A stretch of 64,000 bases of DNA from Synchiropus splendidus (taxonomy: Eukaryota; Chordata; Actinopteri; Syngnathiformes; Callionymidae): contig NC_071345.1 of assembly GCF_027744825.2 (NCBI RefSeq), forward strand, positions 14,819,501-14,883,500. The letters are read 5' to 3'. Shown here piece by piece: positions 1 through 16,608 of this stretch; the first letter of the stretch is position 1, and the number at the start of each line of letters is the position of its first letter. The position numbers were made by a program, and so were the translations under genes. The notes below the pieces were generated by a model. The model saw only the letters and a list, made by a program, of their open reading frames with translations. It ran no database searches and was not told where the DNA came from.

Positions 1-114
1 ATTTAAAGAACAGTTACATACAAGATGACTATCTTTGGTAATTGACTAGGGGGGGAATGGATAAATTTATATATTACATAACTGCTTTAAATGTCTTCAA
101 ATATCTGGTTCAAA

Positions 115-197
115 TACAAGGGTTGGACAAAATAATGGTAACAGCTTAAAGTTTTTTTGGCTTTAAGGTGTTTCCATTATTTTGTCCAACCGCTGTA
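115..197. mobile_element. Tc1/mariner-type MITE, about 83 bp
   Basis: The two ends are inverted copies of a motif beginning GGTTGGACAAAATAATGG (left arm at about 121-138; right arm the reverse complement ending near 192). They are separated by only about 30 bp, and each outer end sits at a TA dinucleotide (115-116 and 196-197), as expected for Tc1/mariner target duplication. There is no coding capacity. From memory this terminal motif is widespread in fish genomes. The right arm reads as the better preserved one. Confidence 0.7.
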
Positions 198-736
198 GTT
201 TGTAATAAACTTGTGGCAGGACGGTGAGTGAATGAATATTTAGCATTCTCTCCTGCAGCTCAACACTCAAATCTCAATATTTACAGTACAAAAAAGTGGC
301 ATAATGTCACACGGACAGCCAGAGGATGAAGATGAAGACAGAAGAACTGGAAGTGGAAGGTCACATTTTTTGTGGCGACAGAGGTTGTTTATTTGTTTTA
401 TTGCTTTTTTCTGTTTGTAGGTTCAGTTTTTATAATAAGTTGTAATTTGAAATACTCAAATAGTTAACTCTTCCAGATACATTTTGAGTTTTTGACCTGT
501 GTTCTCGCTGCCACCCTCATCTACTTTACTCATCTAAACTTCAGAACTCAGACTGTGAGTTACTCTAATGATGCAGCCTGATTACACCGTCATTTAAATG
601 TTCTATTTTTGATTCAATGTCAATAGGACAGTAAAAACACACAATCACCAGTGACAATGGTAGGAAGACAAATGGGCCTTTTTTTTTCCTCCAACCCAAT
701 CAGACCATCAAAGATACTTGGCAGGAATAGAAGGAT
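198..736. other. Non-coding interval, nothing recognised
   Basis: AT-rich sequence with no open frame of useful length and no splice-bounded coding block that I could recognise. Short polypyrimidine and poly-T runs only. Confidence 0.5.
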
Positions 737-907
737 TTATTTTTGTCCTTGTCTGACCGCTACTGCGTCACTGACCTCAGATGTCTTCATCTGAATTTGT
801 TGGTAGTAAAGTTTGGATTCTGTTGGCAGGGGATCAATCCCTTTGGCAAAGGTGTAGCCAAACACGCTCCGCTCTTCAGCACGGGATGCCCGCGGTTGGT
901 TGGCTTC
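737..907 (-). CDS. Possible terminal coding exon of an unidentified gene
   Basis: On the minus strand an open frame of about 55 codons reads through residues such as RAEERSVFGYTFAKGIDPLP and ends in TAA at 737-739. Its composition looks protein-like, and a T-rich tract followed by AG lies at its upstream end. The stop codon overlaps an AATAAA-like hexamer, so the transcript could end almost at the stop. I do not recognise the protein, found no convincing upstream exons between 1 and 7 kb, and a competing frame (starting at an ATG near 911) is also open. It is a weak candidate, and the upstream boundary is approximate. Confidence 0.2.
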   Translation of the reverse strand, partial: EANQPRASRAEERSVFGYTFAKGIDPLPTESKLYYQQIQMKTSEVSDAVAVRQGQK

Positions 908-7186
<6,279 letters not shown>

Positions 7187-9343
7187 TCAGCCCATTTTCC
7201 ATGGAAGAGAGAAGCTCTCCCCTTCCATCTCTTTGTTGATGACCGAAGAGAACCGAGCCAGTTGCTCACTGTTGAAGTGGTTTTTCCAGTCGCCTGTGAT
7301 TCCTGTTAAATCATAGGAACACGAAGATCATTTCCCCAGAATTCCTTATATTATTCTTTTAAAAATATTCAGCCCCAGATCTCACCCTTCCTCAGGAAGG
7401 AAGTCTCCTCTTGGTTGATGTAGGATTTTGGGACCAGACTTAGGTTCGACATGTTGTTGTCCTTCATGGACTGGAATGAGCAATTTTCCGCAATTTTTTG
7501 AACGACATCCTCGCTCAGATTCTTACCCAGGAACTTGGATAATTTCCTTATGGCTGCAGGAAGATCCTAAAGGAGACGAAACCAGATGGAAAGGGATCCA
7601 AAAACCAACATCTTAATTGGAAAAAATAACTTACTAAATGTCAGTTAAATCTTGAAACTAACTGCACATTCAGGTGTAGAGGGACTTGGAAGCAACCGCC
7701 CAATATTGCCTCCCTGCACTTATTTGAACCATATCGCACTTTTATCATGTGAAATCTCATTGACAGTAATGTCATCAATGGGGCAGCAGGTGGCAGTGAG
7801 ATAAACTTTCTTTAGTTAAAACACCACTGAAATATCATCAGCGCTTCTTTGACCAGTATGTGAAAATTTCCTGAAAATGTAGTAGAAATCCATCGTTTTC
7901 AGCGCTAACTATTACCTCAATCATTTCCTCGTAAGTGATGAACATGATCCGGTCACCGAGGTCAGTGTGTTTCCAGCTCTTAATGTGCTCGGTCCATTTC
8001 CCAAACAGAACTGCGATGAAACACAAACTAAGAACACATTCAGCTGTATTTATTTGTATATGTATGTATTTATATGTATATCTATGTATTAATATGTATT
8101 TGTTTATTTAGGATTTTCCTTCTGACCTTTTCCATCCAGGAATTTGTCCAAAAAATCCTCAAAGGTTCCAGGATCTTCCAAGAAAGCAGCGATCTTATGG
8201 AAGTGGAAGGACGACACCACAATGTCTTTGGGATTCCTCATCACATACACCACCTGTGGGAGACATGTCAGGAAATGAAAGGTCCTCCCTGTCTGATCCC
8301 TCAAAGGCACAGACCTTCGCTTTGGAGGTGAAGAAGGACGGAGGCATCATCTTGTAGTGGAAATGAGTCACCATCAATCTGGGACAGGGAAGTTGATCCA
8401 CCACCACCCTCAGTCGTCCGTCCTCCAGCCAGGGAGCTCTGTCCCAGTTTGGGATTGTTTGAATTGGCGTCAAGTCTCCGCCGTTGAGCACCAGTGGGAG
8501 GATCTGCTGCATCCAAACAGTCCCTGGGGCCCAAGAGCACAGAGTAAACATGGGTCTCCCTTGTGATGAGAATACAGAGGGTGTAAATCATCTGGAAACA
8601 CAAGCCACTCACGCAACACTTCCTCTCCTCCTCACCACACATAAAGAACTGATCAACAGTTTCTGCGGCTTGCGTGAGGAATCAGCACTTCCAGCATGAG
8701 CTGAGGAAACTCCATGTCAGCATGCCTGCGTGTCCGCGGCCCCCCCCCACTGACATCACCTTGCATGATGTCTTCAGCAACACGAACAGACCTGCTGTGT
8801 CTTGCCGGTCAAACCATATGTTTTGACTCTTCCCGTCGCGCAGCAGGATGAGGTTATTCAAAACAGAGCCTCCCCTCAACAACAGCTTCTAACAGAAGAC
8901 TGAGTCAATCCGCCACTGACTCCAGTAGCTTCCTCATAAGCCTCTGCTCTTTCCACACTGCATACAGACCTGACAACAGCCATGGGATTCATCACAACAG
9001 GACACAAACATTCATGGAATAAATCATTATTTTAAAAACATACTTTCCAAACACAAGAAAAAGCTGAGGAAAAGCAACTGTGTTTCACTGGTGAGTTTCA
9101 GGTTCTGTGAAGTTCAACTTGGTGGCCTCACACCTGTATTCTTCACCATGATGTTCATAACTTTGGCACAACTGACATTCATCCCAGGGTAACCTAAAGA
9201 CACGTACCTGATTTGGGGTAAGTCACGGCGAAGACGTCTGTGTCCTGCACCGAGAAGTTCTGGGCGTAATCCAGATGTTCCTTCTTGTGGATGTGTGGGG
9301 AGAGAGGCACGCCATGGTAGTCCATGTATTTAGTGACAGACAT
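7187..9343 (-). CDS. Cytosolic sulfotransferase, SULT2-like (sult2st type)
   Basis: This enzyme transfers sulfonate from PAPS to hydroxyl groups of small acceptors, for SULT2 typically steroids, in the cytosol. Six coding exons: 9208-9343, 8315-8523, 8127-8253, 7916-8010, 7386-7566 and 7187-7302. They sum to 864 nt and 287 aa, normal for the family, with every junction GT..AG and in phase. Visible motifs are the PAPS 5'-phosphosulfate loop TYPKSGT (split by intron 1 after the Ser codon), VLNGGDLTPIQTIPNWDRAP in the SULT2-like region, a His in VTHFHYK at the usual catalytic position, the 3'-phosphate region YVMRNPKDIVVS, and the C-terminal RKGITGDWKNHF signature. The 95- and 181-nt exon sizes are typical of SULT genes. 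The start MSVTKYMDYHG has a good Kozak context (AACATGT); an upstream in-frame ATG at 9,436 is less likely. Assignment to SULT2 rather than SULT1 or SULT3 is from sequence character and is not certain. Confidence 0.9.
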
Positions 9344-9897
9344 GTTGCCGCAGGCTGTGGTCAGCTCAGAAGTGTTGCAGAGGACAGCAAGTCTACTGTT
9401 GCTGCCAGTCCCATGCCCCTCCCCGCCTGCCCCCACCGTCCCTGCCTCCCTCTCTCTCTCTCACAGAGGGTGAGAGTGTAAACTCAAGCATCTTACCTTG
9501 TACTAATGTTTCAATAGGAGTTTCCGTGCGGTTGGCACACTCATCATTGTGGTGGCAGACATTTGTTTCAACAGATTAATTCTGGGCAGGGCAGCAGTGT
9601 GTGTGCGTAGAATGGTCAACAAAAGAAAATGTAGTTCACAATGACCCGAAAATTCCTACAGAGGAAACAGCCCTGGAGGCAGAACAGCCTTACAACATTT
9701 CACCTATTTTTGCTTGTGTGGAATCCAAGAGTCAGTAAGAGAGGAGCCAACAGAGTTTTCTTGACCACCGAATATTATTCTTTTATCTTTTAGAAACATC
9801 TTGTTTGAACAAGCAGTCGTCGCTACAAACAACAGCCCAGGTTTGATGCTCAAGCAAATATTCAGCACCTCTTAATAACTTGCAATATCCTCTCACA

Positions 9898-9900
<3 letters not shown>

Positions 9901-9958
<58 letters not shown>
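9901..9958. repeat. (TA)n microsatellite, 58 bp
   Basis: Uninterrupted TA run of 29 units, flanked by short CA runs. Confidence 0.95.
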
Positions 9959-9963
<5 letters not shown>

Positions 9964-10027
9964 TGAAGCACAAGACACGTGGCAGCCAGGATGATAACAA
10001 CAAACATGGAGGAATCCCTAAACATAT

Positions 10028-10030
<3 letters not shown>

Positions 10031-10109
<79 letters not shown>
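10031..10109. repeat. (AT)24 followed by T32 compound repeat
   Basis: An AT run of about 48 bp passes directly into 32 consecutive T. A run of A next to AT also occurs at 30,647-30,741, in the complementary arrangement, which may reflect decayed poly(A) tails that seeded AT expansion. Confidence 0.9.
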
Positions 10110-11024
10110 CCCCAGTTCAAATCCAAGGTGTAAAAACCAGACACTACACATCCCATGATGCACTGTAACCGTGGAACTATTATTGTATTTAAAGCAAGGC
10201 TTGTTCAAGATAATGTACTAAATATTGCACTTTATTCTGTTGATTCCACCTCTGCAATTGATATCCCAGCTAAAGATGCTCTAAACTTATTTCATTGACA
10301 AGCAAACCACGTATTTTTTTATTCTAATGTTTAACATGGTTGTTATTTCCGCTCTCTCAGTAACAGATACTATTATTATTGGCACACAAATGGTTTCCAT
10401 GAATTGTTGCTTTGGTGGAGAAATGCACACAGAAACGCATTGAAATGTGTTTGATGACCGTAGTGGCAGTCAAATAACGGGCGCTTTGTTGAGTGGCGGC
10501 GTCCCAGCTGAGAGGAGAATGCTGCTACTATAGTCCTGACCCAGAGACATGAGGTACAGGGGGAACTGAGGTGTGGTGTCACTCGGACAGATGAGACTCT
10601 CACTGGCAGCCAGCACGCTTGCTACAATGTGACTCCTGTCAAAACAGCCAGTGAAGCTCTTCTCTCAACTGGCTCGCCTCTTGTGGCGACACAGACAGAA
10701 ACCTGGCTCAGATTTCTCTTGCTGTTCATGGTAGGTCATTCACAGGCTGTATTTCATCTGGGCTTTATCCAGCGATGCCTTTTTAATAGATCCAAAACAA
10801 GTGATATGATAAAAAGAGAAGGACTTAGTCTGTCACTGGACTCGGGCATGTGTAAATAGCATGTATTAAACAAGAGTTGAACTGAATGATGGAGGCAAAT
10901 TTCTCAGTCAAACATCATTCAGACCAGGGCAGAGAATCGAGGAGATTCATTTCAAATCATTAATTACAGGTCCAAATAACACACACATTAGCTGCACTCT
11001 TTCTTTCTTCACCAGATCACCAAT

Positions 11025-11105
11025 TCAAGCTGCAATGTGACGCCATGACCACAACACCCATAAAGAAGGAGACTAAATGTTCCGGCAGCGACGGATGGAA
11101 AATTT
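11025..11105. repeat. Dispersed repeat, copy 1
   Basis: Shares blocks with 25,060-25,190: CAATGTGACGCCATGACC here against CAATGTGATGTCATAACC there, followed in both by an AACAYCCAT block, GGAGACTAAATG, and then GACGGATG. A shorter copy lies at about 23,515-23,570. The family is not identified. Confidence 0.55.
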
Positions 11106-11192
11106 AAGTTAAAATTGAAGCACAAAAAACGACTTCACTCAACACTGGAGCTCGTCCACCATGATGTTAAAGGTTAATGTGAACACTAAAAT

Positions 11193-11418
11193 CCACGGAA
11201 GAGAATCAGGGCCAGTGAAGGGGGGAAAAAAGGCAGAATTCTGACCTTAAAGAGAGAATTCTTTAAGAATTCTCTTTTTAAAGTCAAAATTTTAAGTTTT
11301 TAAGTTTAACTTTTAATCTAAGATGAAAGACTTTTATCTCTGACTGGTTCTTTCTTCGACACAAACCACATATTTTCCATATTTTTTTTTTCCACTGGCC
11401 CTAATCCTCTTCCGTATA
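11193..11418. mobile_element. Inverted-repeat MITE, about 226 bp
   Basis: The left arm (11,193-11,220) contains ACGGAAGAGAATCAGGGCCA. The right arm (11,392-11,418) is its reverse complement with a few mismatches, reading TGGCCCTAATCCTCTTCCGT. The interior is AT-rich and contains a local palindrome around GAATTCTTTAAGAATTC. There is no coding capacity. The right-arm sequence recurs at 59,059-59,083. Confidence 0.65.
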
Positions 11419-12531
11419 AATCAGATCATCTGGTGTCAAGAAAGAAAGGTGAACCCTAATGAACCAATAAATCAAATGGATGAAAGATTGCTAAACAGCG
11501 TCAATAAATCGGGTCGACAAACTTTTTTTAGTGGATTCAAAACTAGCGAAACAACTACATGAATAAAACTATAAAACCTATATAGAGAATTGTATGGCTG
11601 TGCATGAGAAGGCGAGAGAAAATAAGCACGGCTCATATTTCCTAGACAATTGCCGCATGTTTTCACGTCAGGTATCATCCCAAGTGTTCCATTACAAGCG
11701 AACCTGTGAGCCCAGTTCGCTATCTGCTTATCAACCTGTAGCAACCGCGGTGCTCTCAGAAGAATTGCTTGATACGGCGCCTTTTGTTTGACCTTCTGGG
11801 AAACCCTAGTTGCCATAACGACAGGTGCCGTGGGAGATGTTGTTTTCAAGAAGCCGCTTTTAATGGCTCTGATGTCGTCATTTTATGAGGGGAATGATCT
11901 TCTTTGTTTGAGTAGTTGAAGTTGTCGCTCCTTCACAGAGAGAAGAGGCAGTGTCTGCTTCGAATAAACAGATGTCACTAACAAGACAACAGCAAAATGA
12001 TAGCTTTCTTCTTGGGAGTTCTCAGTTGTTCTCAATGTAGAAGAGCAAGCCACACAGTGAGGCACTTACTTTATGGCACTTTACTTCCCAGTGAAATTCA
12101 ACGTGTCAGAAAAAAACCAGGAGCTATTCCACTGTGGTACAGTAGCTCTTATATAAACGACATTCTTGCAATAGGTGTGTGGGGGTCTTATCTGCACCTG
12201 GCACACAGAAAAAATGTTTTGTACATCAACACAGGACACTGTGGAGACTCTGGCACAGGAATAAGAGAGAAAAAATGTAAAACCGAGTCAACATAGTGAG
12301 TGTTTTTGTCTAAGATTCGCAACACATACTGTTGTGAAATACATGGCCAGTGCTAATACTGAGGTGCGAAGTGTGTGAACTGATCAGATATTTCAGACTG
12401 AGCAATTCCAGGCAGCACAGGCCACTACACCACCCAGCTACAATGCGATTTTGTCCTTTTTGCAGGGTGAAAATAGTTTGGAAAGGATCCAGTGGCGAAG
12501 AGAGAAGCTCGGGTTTTTTCATTCTCGCAGG

Positions 12532-15500
12532 TCAAGATGCAGAGGTTTTCTTCATCTTATTAAATTCAGGTCCATCGCTGGTTAGTATTCCAGTCAGGAG
12601 GAGCTTACTCCACCAGCGCTCCCTGAAGTTCTGAACACACATATTGACCAACAACTCTCCATCCTGGAAGTCGGTCCTCATCTTCTCCAGGATCAGGTCT
12701 TCAGACATCACCTGCGAGGCCGAGAATGTGAATGAGTCCAGCTGGACATAAGACCTGTGGTTTATTTCTCTCACCTCAGTGAGGCTCTGCAGGGTGGCTT
12801 CCTCTGGTCGGAGCAGCTGTAAAGCTTCTCCTGACGTCTGGAGGACGCGCAGGCTGCGCTGCAGCACGAACGAAGACTGCTGCTGCTGCAGGATCTTCAA
12901 CAGCAGTCTGCAGATGAAAGAAGACGACGAGCACAAAGTTTAAGACAAGAATTAAGTCTTTTAAAATTTGTTAAATGTCAATGACCCACAAAATATTAAT
13001 ACAAAAAAAAAAGCATATCTGAATCAGGAGTCTTTACACGCAAGCGATATCTCATTCCGTGTTGAGAGCAAACACTTGAGGCATGAGATGCAGATTCACT
13101 AGGTGACAGCCTGCTACGAGTCAAGTGTGGCGAGTTAGAGATAGCGTCACACTCCAACCGCTTCATATACAGTATGTATACCGATGGACAGAGTTGCCAC
13201 AGTTACTTTGAAAAAGTAACTTACTTACTTTACTGATTACTTGAATTTAAAAGTAACTAAGTTAGATTACAAGTTACATTTGGCGGCCGACTACAGCTCT
13301 CATTGCCTAAACAATATCTTTTATGACAATTTTGTGGTTGGAGTTCTTGGGAGTGTTTTTCCATGTTTGGGGTCTTTTTTTTTAGCATAATCTCAGTTAT
13401 GTGAATGTACAGTCAAAGTTTTGCTTTGACACACTCTAACCCAGTGGAGCAAAAACCACACACAAAAAGCAACAAGAATGAAAAACTAAACAAAGTGATA
13501 TATTGTAATTTATATGAGAAAATGTAGGGAATGCCCCATTATTTTTATTATTTTACTTTTTTTTTTAACTACTCCTGTTGGCAAGTTAAAATTTTAAAGC
13601 TCAAATTTAAGAAGTTTAAAGCTGGTTGGCTCATCCTTAGTGGCTGAAACCAGATAAAAAGATGTGAAGCGTTTTGTTTTGCAAAATGGTTTTGCTGGTC
13701 AGGAGGTGAAAATCAAAGATCATGTAGATCAAGTTATTGACAGGAAGCAGTCATCACAAAAAGCATTTCCAGATTCTGGATACATTTGACAGCACAGAAC
13801 CAAACATATTTTTGGTTGAATCACCAAGACGATAAAGACAACAGACAATAAAGAGGTAAATTGCAGATTTATATCTGCAAAAATGAACAGAAGTAATAAA
13901 AAATAATCAATTAAGAAAACTAGACTTACATTTCTACATCAACATTCAATGCAGGAAATCTGACACACTGTCTAGTAGTTATAAGTTAAGAGTTTTGACA
14001 TCACTACAAAGTCTGACCTTTCACCTCTCGCTACTGCTTTTGCCTTTTTCCATGACAATTCACTCATATAATTTTCATTATTAAGAATATTATTAACCTA
14101 CCAAAACAACAATCAGATTATGTTTTTATGACTGTGAAGCCAGTCTAGGCACAGAATTATCTGTGGAGGTTTGTAGCATAAGTATTATGAAATGCACCTG
14201 TACAAGGAGGCATGTCGTGGTCTCCGACTGTTATGAGTTCTCCGTCCACCACTGTCAGCCTGCATTGACTTACTTAAACCAAGCGACACCTTTACCTGGT
14301 CCGGATGAAAGACATGCAAGCCTTCAGCCAGATTCTGTCCTTGTTCAGATCAGCTTCCTCCTCCTCCTCCTCACACTGCTGCACTTCTGTCTCTCCTGAT
14401 TTACACTTTAATCCTTGAGTTTAAAAATATAAAAAAAAACATATAAATATAACCTCACACAAAAGAATAAATAGGCAAAAACATGGAGAATATATTCAAC
14501 GCTCAAGTGATTTCTGCAGTGACCAGATTTGTTGAAATTATTATTGTGAAATAATAGTGGAGTTTAATCTGTGAATAATATGAGGAATATTTATTCATGG
14601 CACTTTTATCATTGATTATGTACAGATAAAAATGACCCAAAATGAATGCATGGCATGAAACCAAGCCTGACCTAAAATGTCGTCCCTCTCCAGCAGCTGC
14701 AGGCACAAGTGGCCGAGACTGTTCCAATGCCAAGGGTTGAAGGGTAACAGGCTGCAGAGCTGCTGCAATGACGACATCTGGGACCTAATGTTGTCAAAAT
14801 GTCGGCTGATAGAAACCTGACGTCAAAAATGATCACAAGCTTCTTTTGAGTTCTCAGAAAAAGACAAATAAAAAATGACAAAGAGGTTGCCACCACATTC
14901 ATCAGGAGCAAAACAATGTTTACCTGAAGCAGCAGAAGGCTGGTCAGGTGGTACGTATTGGTGGCTTCTTTGCTCTGAAGGAAAGATCAAAGAGAAAAAC
15001 TTCAAGTGACATACCGTGTGTGAAGAAGATTGACTGAGGAGAAGAACATTGTATGGAGAAATATTAACCGTTCCAAGCAAGCAAATTCGATTGTGTTTTC
15101 AATGAGCGCAACATTTCGACTACCTCTGTACAACTCAAAAAAGCTATTTATTATAAGGTGACTGCCTTTGTGAGGTTGGCCCAAACTAATAAAACAAGTT
15201 AGAGTGATACACAAAACAATAATCAGAGTAACTACCAGCAGGTCAACACAGTCCAGTGCCTGTTCTTTCCGTCCCAGTTTGGCAAAGCATCGAGCCATGG
15301 CCTCAAGCACATCTCTCCTGATGGTCAGGTTGCTCACAGGAAGCAACTCCAGGCAGCTGCTGTAGGAATGCAGGGCTTGCTGAAGAACAAAGACAGTGGT
15401 GGTTTACTGGACAAAATAATAAAATATAAACGTTTGATCGACAAGCTGAAACAAAGGTTAGTCATGCCTAGGCTGCCGTGCCTAATAACAATTCTGACTC

Positions 15501-15882
15501 ACAATGTTAAGGCGGCACCAACCTGGTATTTTGCTCTCCGCGCAGCCAAATCCCCTCGAAACTTGTAGACTTTCTGTTGCTCCAACGAGTCGTCTGTCTC
15601 CAAAGCTGAACTGTGACAAAACCACTGGCAGTACATACAATAACGTCATTATTAAAGAAAGTATGGTATGTGTTATGGTAAGTGTTTAACGTATTTTCAT
15701 ATTTGATCGTGAAAATATATACATTTGCGAGTGTGCATGTTAGGAGTCAGGCGTGTTTTATGTGCGGCACTCACCTCAGGCTCACAAAGTTTAGCTTCAT
15801 AAGAAGACAGGGACGAACCGACCCGGTCTTTCGTTTCTGAAAACAGAGTATCGTCAAATGTGCTCCCTAAAACATCCATCAT
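12532..15882 (-). CDS. c8orf76: C8orf76 homologue (TPR-like protein of unknown function)
   Basis: Seven coding exons: 15775-15882, 15523-15624, 15236-15379, 14924-14974, 14672-14816, 14296-14395 and 12532-12907. They sum to 1,026 nt (341 aa; human about 380), with all junctions in phase. Recognised by conserved blocks: SYEAKLCEPEWF near the N-terminus, KFRGDLAARRAKYQ, the repeat-like ARCFAKLGRKEQAL, KEATNTYHLTSLLLLQ, LPFNPWHW, and LKACMSFIRTRLLL leading to the last exon. The middle resembles tetratricopeptide-type helical repeats. Exon 6 carries a short Glu run (five codons) from a GAG repeat. The biochemical role is not established to my knowledge. It lies immediately downstream of ZHX1 on the same strand, as in human, where read-through transcripts of the pair are annotated. 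Start choice: the two tandem ATGs at 15,882 and 15,879 give MMDVLGSTF; an in-frame upstream ATG exists at about 15,903. Confidence 0.87.
12908..14295. other. Large last intron of the C8orf76 homologue, with repeat fragment
   Basis: This intron is much longer than the others in the gene and carries the repeat noted at 13,186-13,285. I see no extra conserved exon inside it. Confidence 0.6.
13186..13285. mobile_element. Fragment of a fish DNA-transposon-like repeat
   Basis: Begins GTTGCCACAGTTACTTTGAA and continues with alternating AAGTAACTTACTTACTTTAC-type blocks. This AGTAAC/GTTACT pattern is a common fish interspersed repeat terminus from memory. No matching opposite end was found, so it is a fragment inside the C8orf76-homologue intron. 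Confidence 0.5.
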
Positions 15883-16608
15883 GGGCCAGTGGATCAGAAA
15901 CACATGTCTGCCAGTGTCTGCAGTTTGTTTACACCCCGCATGGGATCGGTCTTTAGTGCTCGACTAACACAAGGAAGGCCGACATTGGTTCCGGAAAGAC
16001 GAAGGTTCCGGCCAAAATAGTCCGCTTCCTGTTTAAAAAAAAGCAGGATTTAACGATGAAATACGCCGCATTTATTATGAATCTACATGTATACATCGGT
16101 TATCACAAATAGTATATCTTAAACGCTAAAATAATGTATGAACCAATGGTAGTCAAAGCACAACGCCAGATCATGACAACTACTGTGTCTAAGACCCCTG
16201 TGACGTATTAAAAAAAAAAAGAATAATGAATGAAGGCCTATATGAACAGCAGGTGAAATATGAATGGTGTTGCATAAAGCAGGCACAAGGGTAAGGATCA
16301 CCTCCAGAAGGGCGTGGACGGAGTCAAGTTCTGAGTTCCTCCCTAAGAAGACTGGGGTTTGAGGGCAGCTCAGTTCAGGTCAGGCGTTTCATCTGTTGCT
16401 CTCTGACTTGGTCATATTTTGTGGTATCCAAGGTTCACACCACTCAGAATGAATCAAGAAATCCAAAAATGCTTTGAAACAGACACATTGAGACTTTGAT
16501 CAAGGGTTGCCTTCCTTATTAGTTTTTGAGGAAAACGCATTCACTCATTTACAACGCACACATTTATCAGTCAAAATACAGCACAAGATTTGATCTTTTC
16601 ATCAAAAT
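15883..16608. promoter_or_regulatory. Intergenic spacer / C8orf76-homologue promoter region
   Basis: Upstream of the C8orf76-homologue start the sequence becomes richer in CpG (about 15,940-16,030, with GACATTGGTTCCGGAAAGAC containing an ETS-like CCGGAAR core). No TATA box is evident. The distal part approaches the probable ZHX1 poly(A) site. Promoter status is inferred from position and composition. Confidence 0.4.

Larger units (their letters stand above)
9344..12531. other. Intergenic region with microsatellites and a MITE
   Basis: Between the sulfotransferase start and the C8orf76-homologue stop I see no coding exons. The interval holds two AT microsatellites, a poly-T run and an inverted-repeat element, listed separately. 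An AATAAA on the minus strand near 10,231 could serve the upstream gene, but a long 3' UTR there is speculative. Confidence 0.5.
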
